From: JADJPL01 sp049315745
GTDB lineage: Bacteria > Bacteroidota > Bacteroidia > Chitinophagales > Saprospiraceae
DNA length: 11,244 bases
Assembly: GCA_049315745.1 (NCBI GenBank)
Contig: JBMOJO010000114.1
Location: 1-11,244 of the forward strand
Direction: 5' to 3'
Positions 5,972-11,244 of the stretch are shown here, piece by piece. Each line of letters opens with the position of its first letter. The first letter of the stretch is position 1. The position numbers and the translations under genes were made by a program. The notes below the pieces were generated by a model. The model saw only the letters and a list, made by a program, of their open reading frames with translations, did not search any database and had not been told where the DNA came from.

Positions 5972-6332
5972 GCAGCAAAAACGGGACGAAATGGTATTCC
6001 TAGAGGACATTTTGGAGTGTATCGAAAAGATAGAAGAATATGTTAAGGACTTGACAGAAAGGGAATTTGAGGAAAATTCTGAAAAGCAGGATGCGGTCAT
6101 TCGGCGAATAGAAATAATCGGCGAAGCGGCCAAAATGATTTCAACCAAAACAAGAGAAAAATACCCTGATATTCCATGGAGGGAAATTGCGGGTATGCGT
6201 GATATGGTAATTCACCAGTATTTTGGGGTATCCATTGGACTGGTTTGGCGGGTTGCAATTTCTGAAATACCGGATTTAAAAGAAAAAATAGAGCAGATTA
6301 TCAAAGAGATAGAAAAAAATGGTAATGGCTAA
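5964..6332 (+). CDS. HepT-like HEPN-domain ribonuclease toxin (DUF86)
   Basis: A 122-residue all-helical protein. The HEPN motif is complete in the RX4HXY form: R79, H84 and Y86 in MRDMVIHQYFGV. The preceding EIIGEAAKMIS (50-60) and YPDIPWREIAGMRD are hallmarks of DUF86 members. HEPN toxins of this group cleave RNA, including tRNA ends, and stop growth; the tyrosine is the residue that the partner MntA AMPylates. Residues 1-10 are polar and precede the first helix. The start overlaps the antitoxin's last codons by eight bases. The C-terminal lysine/glutamate helix ends in KNGNG. Nothing suggests inactivation, so the pair is probably functional. The 99 bases after it hold no feature I can support. 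Confidence 0.92.
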   Translation: MAKQQKRDEMVFLEDILECIEKIEEYVKDLTEREFEENSEKQDAVIRRIEIIGEAAKMISTKTREKYPDIPWREIAGMRDMVIHQYFGVSIGLVWRVAISEIPDLKEKIEQIIKEIEKNGNG

Positions 6333-6431
6333 TCTGTTTTTTAGTGGTTGATGTGAGTAGTCAAATTTATTATAGCAGTCAGATAAAGCCGTGATTACCT
6401 TAGTATAAATCATTGATTAAGTGCAACGACT

Positions 6432-8237
6432 ATGAGAAGCATACGTCATCTTTTATGCTCAGGACTCCTGCTCCTGTCCTACGCAGGGGTCTCCCAGATT
6501 ACCCGGCCCATCGGCATCAACCTGTCCTATGTGGCGGATTATTCTACGGAATTGGTCTTTACGGATGCCTTTAAGCAGGGTAGGGAATGGATCTCCTCCA
6601 ATGCCGACAATACCGGGCCCTGGGATACCCAGGTGAATATTCCCCTTGGGCCTTCCGGGTATCCGCTGGAAATTCCTTTTCGCAATGGGGTCAATCCGCC
6701 TCAGAAGGTCAAAACCCTGTTGGTCTGGGATTTATTCGAAGCTACCCCGAAAGGGAAATACCGGCTGATCGTGAAAGGCAGCGGGGAGGTCCAGTTGAAT
6801 TTCGGGGCCAGGGGCACCTTCACCTGCCCGGTGGATACCCTGGTAGAAGTGACCGGGGCGGTTTCCATCGAAATCAACCGCTCGGATAAGAACAACCCCA
6901 TCAACGATATAAAATTTATCCTGCCGGGGTATGTCAATAACTTCAGCACACAGACGTTCACCCGCGAACTGCTGACTTTTCTAAAGGACTTTCAGGTGAT
7001 CCGGTTTATGGATTTTACCCATACAAATGGTTCTCCTATAACGACCTGGGCAGAACGGACTCCGCCCAACTATTATACCCAGTCCAAATTTGGGGGCGCT
7101 GCCTGGGAATATGTCGTCCAGCTTGCCAATGGAACGCTCAAAGATATCTGGATTAATATCCCGCATAAGGCCAACGACGCCTACATCCGGGAATTAGCCA
7201 CCCTGCTTAGAAATACCCTGAACCCGGGATCAAAAATTTATCTGGAATACAGCAACGAACTGTGGAACGGGGCTTTTTCCCAGAATGCAGATTGTGCAGC
7301 AATGGCCCAGGAAATCGGCATATCCGGCCAACCCTGGGAGAGGACCTGGAAGTTTACCGCGAAAAGGTCTGCGGATGTTTTCCGGATATTTGGAGAGGTA
7401 TTCGGCGGGAGCCAGCGACTGGTAAGGACTATCCCCTCGCAGGCCGCCAATAGCTGGCTTACAGAGGAGCTGATCACGTATTTCAATGATCCTGCATTAA
7501 ATCCTACAAGGGTAAAAGCGGACGCCGTAGCGATCGCACCCTATTTCGGCAATGAAGTCGCCGACGACCTGGTGGCGAAAGGCCTGGTAAATACGGTTAC
7601 CGTCCCCCAAATCCTGCAGGAACTTAAAAAATCAATGGCCGATTCCAAATCCTGGATGGACGAAAATAAGCGGGTAGCCGATAAATACCAGATGAAACTG
7701 ATCAGCTATGAAGGCGGGCAGCACCTGGTGGCCACCGGGAACAATATCCAAATCGAAGCGCTTACCAAAAAGCTCATAGATACCAATAGGGATACCGCCA
7801 TGCAGACGCTGTATTGTAGCTATATGGAGGATTGGTACAAAACGGGTGGAGACCTGTTTTGCCATTTTTCTTCCGTTCAGGGCTATTCGGAGTATGGGAG
7901 CTGGGGGATTATGGAACAGCAGAAAGATTCCCTTAACCCCAAATACGTCGCTTTCAAAAAATGTATTTTTCCTTTCAATCAGACGACGACCAATACCCGC
8001 TTCCTTCCTTCCGAACAAAGCCAAATCCTGTTATATCCCAATCCGACCGGCGGAGAGGTATTCTTTAAGTCCAGTCAAGCAGTTCATCGCTATCAGGTAT
8101 TTAACGGCCTGGGGCAGTTGTTGCTCTCCGGCCAGGGCCCATCCCTTGACCTTTCGCCACTTCCCGATGGGCTGTTTTGGATAAAAACGGAGCAGCAGGT
8201 TTTCCGGGTTGTTAAAAATGGGCGCAGGGGAGGCTGA
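6432..8237 (+). CDS. Secreted glycoside-hydrolase-like protein with T9SS sorting domain
   Basis: A 601-residue protein. Residues 1-22 form a Sec signal peptide (MRSIRHLLCSGLLLLSYAGVSQ). Residues about 25-165 look like a beta-rich N-terminal domain. About 170-515 resembles a TIM-barrel hydrolase region: IKDIWINIPHKANDAY, YLEYSNELWNGAF with the Asn-Glu pair N275-E276, and LISYEGGQ with E427. The placement of the two glutamates is that of clan GH-A acid/base and nucleophile. Related bacterial proteins are often annotated as cellulose-binding. Residues about 530-601 (LLYPNPTGGEVFF...DLSPLPDGLFWIKTEQQVFRVVKNGR) are a T9SS type A sorting domain, removed or used for anchoring when the protein crosses the outer membrane. 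The expected role is breakdown or binding of a polysaccharide at the cell surface; the substrate is unknown. GC-richer composition resumes here. The FkbM gene follows after 111 bases. Confidence 0.88.
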   Translation: MRSIRHLLCSGLLLLSYAGVSQITRPIGINLSYVADYSTELVFTDAFKQGREWISSNADNTGPWDTQVNIPLGPSGYPLEIPFRNGVNPPQKVKTLLVWDLFEATPKGKYRLIVKGSGEVQLNFGARGTFTCPVDTLVEVTGAVSIEINRSDKNNPINDIKFILPGYVNNFSTQTFTRELLTFLKDFQVIRFMDFTHTNGSPITTWAERTPPNYYTQSKFGGAAWEYVVQLANGTLKDIWINIPHKANDAYIRELATLLRNTLNPGSKIYLEYSNELWNGAFSQNADCAAMAQEIGISGQPWERTWKFTAKRSADVFRIFGEVFGGSQRLVRTIPSQAANSWLTEELITYFNDPALNPTRVKADAVAIAPYFGNEVADDLVAKGLVNTVTVPQILQELKKSMADSKSWMDENKRVADKYQMKLISYEGGQHLVATGNNIQIEALTKKLIDTNRDTAMQTLYCSYMEDWYKTGGDLFCHFSSVQGYSEYGSWGIMEQQKDSLNPKYVAFKKCIFPFNQTTTNTRFLPSEQSQILLYPNPTGGEVFFKSSQAVHRYQVFNGLGQLLLSGQGPSLDLSPLPDGLFWIKTEQQVFRVVKNGRRGG

Positions 8238-8348
8238 TTTAGGCTTCCGCGCTTTCGGCAGTATAGCTATAATTTGGCGGTGTGAAGGGAAAAGCGCTAT
8301 TTTTAGCCTGGAACAATCCCATGGCATCAAAAATGATACCCAAATCAA

Positions 8349-9278
8349 ATGACCAGAACAACACTGCTGTCGGAATTGGATAAAGTAGAAAGCATTGCCA
8401 AAGCTTCCAGGATCGGGAGGCTTTTAACCCGCCCTTTCCGCTATGTATTTGCCATCCTGTACCGGAAATGGGTGTACAAAAAAAACAAGCAGGCAAAAGA
8501 GGTCGTCTGCCGGACCTTTTTTGGTCGGGAAATGCATATCCTGCTCCCTTCCAGTACAGATATTTACCTGACCGGGGGCAAGTCGCACGAATCCGAAATC
8601 CGTTTGGCCCGGCTGCTGATCCAGGTATTAAAGGAAGGGGATGTTTTTGTAGATGCAGGTGCCCATTATGGATATTTTTCTCTGCTCGCTGCCGGTTTGG
8701 TGGGTTCCCGGGGGAAGGTGCTCGCCTTTGAAGCGGCTCCGGCTACTTTTGAAATCCTGCAAAAAAACTCGGCTGGCTCAGGAAATATCACTGCGCATCA
8801 TCTTGCCTTATCCGATCGCGAGGCAGCGTTGGTTTTTTACGAATTCCCCAATCAGTATGCTGAATACAACGCTTTGGACATCGCGCAATTTGAAAAAGAA
8901 GGCTGGATAGGGGAGAACCCGCCACGGGAATACCGCGTACAGGCCGTTTCGCTGGAGGGATTTTTGGCAAAGGAAAACCTCCGGCCCACGCTAATCAAAA
9001 TTGACGTTGAAGGTGCGGAGTATCAGGTAATTCAAGGTATGCAGACTTTTTTGATGAGTGCAAACCCGATTATTGTCATGGAATACCTCTCGGGAGCACG
9101 ATCAAGCGAAGTATATGCTCGTTCAGAAGCGCTGCTGGTATCACTAGGCTATCTGCCTTTTGCGATTGAGGCCGACGGTACACTTCTGCCAATCAAATCT
9201 GCCGAACAATGGATGTCAGAAATGAAAATAGCATCCGACAATATCGTTTTTAGGAAGGAGGTAGATAATGCCAGTTAG
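8349..9278 (+). CDS. FkbM-family SAM-dependent methyltransferase
   Basis: A 309-residue protein. SAM motif I is VFVDAGAHYGYFSL (99-112), FEAAP with E128 is the ribose-binding position, and LIKIDVEGAEYQVIQGM (215-231) is the diagnostic FkbM motif. FkbM is an O-methyltransferase of macrolide biosynthesis; bacterial relatives mostly methylate sugars in surface polysaccharides or glycans. Residues 1-50 form a basic, partly hydrophobic N-terminal segment (RPFRYVFAILYRKWVYKKNK) that may associate with the membrane. The preceding hydrolase gene ends 111 bases upstream. That gap holds a TATAGCTATA palindrome (8262-8271) but no clear promoter, so shared transcription is possible. Downstream lies the repeat-rich region from 9279. 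I cannot name the acceptor. Confidence 0.92.
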   Translation: MTRTTLLSELDKVESIAKASRIGRLLTRPFRYVFAILYRKWVYKKNKQAKEVVCRTFFGREMHILLPSSTDIYLTGGKSHESEIRLARLLIQVLKEGDVFVDAGAHYGYFSLLAAGLVGSRGKVLAFEAAPATFEILQKNSAGSGNITAHHLALSDREAALVFYEFPNQYAEYNALDIAQFEKEGWIGENPPREYRVQAVSLEGFLAKENLRPTLIKIDVEGAEYQVIQGMQTFLMSANPIIVMEYLSGARSSEVYARSEALLVSLGYLPFAIEADGTLLPIKSAEQWMSEMKIASDNIVFRKEVDNAS

Positions 9279-9306
9279 GACTGATTGTTTGGTAGGGTTT
9301 TATTTT

Positions 9307-9448
9307 GTATCTATTTACCAAGGGTATCCGCGGCTTCGCCGCGGAGGATTTTATTTGGTGTGCGTACATTTTTTACGTGCGAACGCGCGTAAAAAATGCA
9401 CGCACACCAAAAATTATTTCTCAGGACAGCTACCTGCTAAATAGATAC
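9307..9448. repeat. 142-base nested palindrome block after the FkbM gene
   Basis: Terminal inverted arms GTATCTATTTA (9307-9317) and TAAATAGATAC (9438-9448) are perfect over 11 bp. They enclose an 8-bp GC hairpin with TTC loop (9327-9345) and the long hairpin at 9354-9411. The arrangement resembles a small non-autonomous element, although no clear target duplication is visible at the flanks. No reading frame is present. Together with 9453-9726 it makes up the 448-base stretch without a gene. Confidence 0.7.
9354..9411. terminator. Near-perfect 58-base hairpin
   Basis: The left half (9354-9382) pairs with the right half (9383-9411) in every position except one A/C mismatch (9366/9399), one G-T pair (9378/9387) and the central AA. 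The outer part is TTTGGTGTGCG/CGCACACCAAA and the middle is a T-run facing an A-run. It lies 75 bases beyond the FkbM stop and might terminate that transcript, but its symmetry and length also suit a palindromic repeat. Confidence 0.65.
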
Positions 9449-9452
9449 GAAA

Positions 9453-9598
9453 ATGATGTGTCTCTCAAGACATAATTTGGTGCGTAGGCTAAAGTTCGGC
9501 TAAAGCCGGAGTGGTGGCATGTAATTTTTTATCCTCCAGCTAAAGCTGGAGGCAATTTAAAAGGCCTCTCGCCAAATTATATTTGGATTGAGACGTCT
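9453..9598. repeat. Composite repeat with inverted outer arms and two GCTAAAGC hairpins
   Basis: The left arm (about 9453-9484, ATGTGTCTCTCAAGACATAATTTGG type) is a direct copy of positions 4-36 of the window. The right arm (about 9565-9598) carries the same motif on the other strand (GACGTCTCAATCC, then ATAATTTGGCGAG). Between them are two hairpins with a common core: CGGCTAAAGCCG (9497-9508) and a perfect 9-bp stem CCTCCAGCT/AGCTGGAGG (9533-9552). I see no coding frame. The element appears to be a further member of the palindromic family. Confidence 0.6.
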
Positions 9599-9676
9599 TT
9601 TTCTTAATTTTGCGAATAAAAATCAAGAAAAAGACGTATCCATCCAAAGAATGTTTTGCCGCCGCAGGCGGCAAAA
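9582..9676. repeat. Palindrome plus GC hairpin flanking the aldehyde dehydrogenase (3' side)
   Basis: Arms 9582-9611 and 9619-9648 are reverse complements at 27 of 30 positions around a 7-base loop (GCGAATA). Six bases further is a perfect 10-bp hairpin TTTTGCCGCC-GCA-GGCGGCAAAA (9654-9676). The same palindrome and hairpin recur at 11176-11244 in the opposite orientation, on the other side of the dehydrogenase gene. The hairpin lies about 50 bases past that gene's stop and could terminate it. Confidence 0.8.
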
Positions 9677-9709
9677 GACTTTTATGCGACCCCAGCCCCA
9701 AATTAAATT

Positions 9710-9724
9710 CGACGCGAAGCGCCG
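9710..9724. repeat. CGACGC-GAA-GCGCCG hairpin at the dehydrogenase 3' end
   Basis: A 6-bp stem with one A/C mismatch and GAA loop, three bases from the dehydrogenase stop codon. It is the same hairpin as at 26-40 and 86-100, and follows an ACCCCAGCCCC stretch as in the other modules. Confidence 0.55.
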
Positions 9725-9726
9725 AG

Positions 9727-11151
9727 CTATCCCCACCACCAAGGCGAGGCCACCGGCATCGTCTTGACGATCATCGCCTTTTGGCGGAAAAATCTGCGAA
9801 GGGCGCCCGGCCCCATCCGGGTGCCCCCGATGCCGGAAAATTTAAAGGATTGCTTTTCACCTTCGTGAATGATTGCCGTAAGGGCACAGTCATTTATACT
9901 GATGGCTCCGGCTTGTATCCTTTTGCCAATCCGCTCTGCTTCCTGCCAATCAGTCGCAAAAACGGCAGCACTCAATCCAAATGCGCTGTCGTTAGCCAGC
10001 CGCAAGGCTTCCTCTTCTGCTTTGAACGACATGATCGGAATGACAGGTCCGAAAGTTTCTTCGGTCATGATTTGCATTCCATGATGGACGTTGGTGAGGA
10101 CAGTGGGCCGGAGCCAAAATCCCCCCCCGATTTCTTCACAGGCAGCACTGCCACAGGCGATTTTTGCCCCTTTGTCCAGCGCATCCCGCAGGTGTTGGTT
10201 GATGATAGCAGCCTGCCGCTCAGAGATGATGGGGCCCATCTGCCCATCTGACAGCCCGGGATAAGCGAGGCGTATTTGTTGCGCTTTTTGGGTAAGGCGC
10301 TCCAGGAAACGGGCAAATATGGATTCCTGCACATATACCCGTTCTATGGAAAGGCAGGAGTGCCCGCAATTCACACAACTTCCCCACAGAATAGATGAAC
10401 TGGCTTGTTCGAGGTCGGCCCCTTCAAAAACCAGCGCGGGGTCTTTCCCGCCCAGTTCGAGGAAACAAGGGATAAAATGCGCCGCTGCTGCCTGGTAAAC
10501 CCGCTTGCCGGTAGCTACGCTTCCGGTGAAACACACGAGGTCCACCTCAGGCACAAGCAACGCCCCCGTCTGACCATCGCCGGCGATATACCGGAACACG
10601 GAGGATAAACCGGGTACCGCATCAATACTTGCCTGTAAAGGGCCGATGAACCTGGGCGTAATCTCCGATGGCTTGACGATGACCGCACAACCGGCCACCA
10701 ATGCCGGGATCGCATCAATTATGGAAAGCAACAAAGGAAAGTTCCACGGACTGATTACCCCAACCAAAGGATAGGGGACTGTCTCCTGATGGATTTCGAT
10801 AAATGGTACGCTGGTAGCCCGGGTTATTTTTTCCGAAAAAAAATCTCGTGCAATTGCACACCACCGGTCTATGCTGCTGAGGAGCAATTGTACTTCCAGG
10901 ATACTCTCCGATTTTCGCCCGGTATCGGTACAAAGCGCCTCTACAATGGACTCCTGCCTGGCCTGGATTTGAACTTTCCAGTCCTGCATCGCCCTTATCC
11001 GCATTTCCACACCGCCTTCAGACCATTCAGGCTGACGTTGCCTCAGCGCAGTACAATCGCCTTGAATAAGGTCCGCGTCGGGCAGCTCAAAAGTGTAGTC
11101 GTTTTCCCCGGTGCGTGGATTGCGCACCGGGTGCAGATGCTTTCCGTCCAT
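9727..11151 (-). CDS. NAD(P)-dependent aldehyde dehydrogenase family protein
   Basis: A 474-residue protein of normal length for the ALDH superfamily, which oxidises aldehydes to acids. The conserved set is complete: PWNFPL with the oxyanion-hole N137, VKPSE with K160 for the cofactor, FTGS (208-211), ELGGKDPA with general base E232, catalytic C266 in NCGHSCLSIERV, and EETFGPV (364-370). The active-site loop reads CVNCGHSC where many relatives have small residues before GQ.C, so three cysteines lie close together (C259, C262, C266). The N-terminus is short before the first helix (DWKVQIQARQESIVEAL). The C-terminus ends in WWWG, unusually aromatic. The substrate is not predictable. The gene stands alone on the minus strand, convergent with the FkbM gene, between two oppositely oriented repeats. 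An 8-bp inverted repeat (11108-11115/11123-11130) lies early in its coding region. Confidence 0.95.
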   Translation of the reverse strand: MDGKHLHPVRNPRTGENDYTFELPDADLIQGDCTALRQRQPEWSEGGVEMRIRAMQDWKVQIQARQESIVEALCTDTGRKSESILEVQLLLSSIDRWCAIARDFFSEKITRATSVPFIEIHQETVPYPLVGVISPWNFPLLLSIIDAIPALVAGCAVIVKPSEITPRFIGPLQASIDAVPGLSSVFRYIAGDGQTGALLVPEVDLVCFTGSVATGKRVYQAAAAHFIPCFLELGGKDPALVFEGADLEQASSSILWGSCVNCGHSCLSIERVYVQESIFARFLERLTQKAQQIRLAYPGLSDGQMGPIISERQAAIINQHLRDALDKGAKIACGSAACEEIGGGFWLRPTVLTNVHHGMQIMTEETFGPVIPIMSFKAEEEALRLANDSAFGLSAAVFATDWQEAERIGKRIQAGAISINDCALTAIIHEGEKQSFKFSGIGGTRMGPGALRRFFRQKAMIVKTMPVASPWWWG

Positions 11152-11175
11152 TGGAGATGTTGTTATTTTTTTTTA

Positions 11176-11244
11176 GCCGCCTTCGGCGGCGAAATATTCT
11201 TTGGATGGAGGCATCTTTTTCCTGATTTTGCAAAGCAAAATCAG
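11176..11244. repeat. Second, inverted copy of the dehydrogenase-flanking repeat (cut by window edge)
   Basis: A GC hairpin GCCGCC-TTC-GGCGGC (11176-11190) is followed by a left arm (11200-11229) nearly identical to 9582-9611, a 7-base loop, and the first 8 bases of the right arm, where the window ends. CTGATTTTGC/GCAAAATCAG at 11222-11244 is a perfect inner stem. It lies in the leader of the dehydrogenase gene, about 25 bases upstream of its start, so it may be transcribed in the 5' UTR. Confidence 0.75.

Noticed and set aside
9610..10251. 213-residue plus-strand open frame
   Set aside because: It lies opposite the well-supported aldehyde dehydrogenase gene, begins within palindromic repeats, and its translation has no recognisable domain and low-complexity basic/proline stretches.
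11108..11130. Regulatory stem in the early dehydrogenase coding region
   Set aside because: The 8-bp inverted repeat lies in codons needed for the N-terminus and a stem of this size in GC-rich coding DNA can occur by chance.

Overview
The window most likely comes from a free-living member of the Bacteroidota, perhaps Saprospiraceae-like. The best evidence is a secreted protein (6432-8237) with a C-terminal type IX secretion (T9SS) sorting domain, a system confined to that phylum. Start codons are preceded by A-rich leaders with little Shine-Dalgarno signal, and intergenic regions are full of palindromes. The family-level placement is inference.

Layout. (1) 1-128: two tandem copies of a GC-hairpin repeat module. 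(2) 190-3157: four co-directional genes of ordinary base composition: a class I SAM methyltransferase, a 120-residue helical protein of unknown function, a SnoaL/NTF2-like protein, and a CpcT/CpeT-family protein with an export signal. Long palindromes sit after the methyltransferase (1378-1541) and after the NTF2-like gene (2356-2416). (3) 3158-6431: a visibly AT-richer block. It opens with the decayed C-terminus of a tyrosine recombinase (3225-3386). It then carries an AAA15 ATPase plus RloB-like TOPRIM pair (AbiL/RloAB type, ATGA overlap) and a MntA-HepT (MNT-HEPN) toxin-antitoxin pair. I read this as a small horizontally acquired defence island. (4) 6432-9278: the T9SS-exported glycoside-hydrolase-like protein and an FkbM-family methyltransferase. 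(5) 9279-9726: about 450 bases without a gene, made of nested palindromic repeats. (6) 9727-11151: an aldehyde dehydrogenase on the minus strand, bracketed by two oppositely oriented copies of one palindrome-plus-GC-hairpin repeat. The second copy runs off the window edge.

How the genes work together. The ATPase/TOPRIM pair and the MntA-HepT pair are each two-component systems with translational coupling, and both families act in phage defence or growth arrest. The first four genes look like one functional unit, but I cannot name the pathway. A CpcT-type bilin-lyase fold in an organism with no sign of phycobiliproteins is the most intriguing metabolic lead. The wealth of unrelated long palindromes at gene ends is the other notable property of this DNA.
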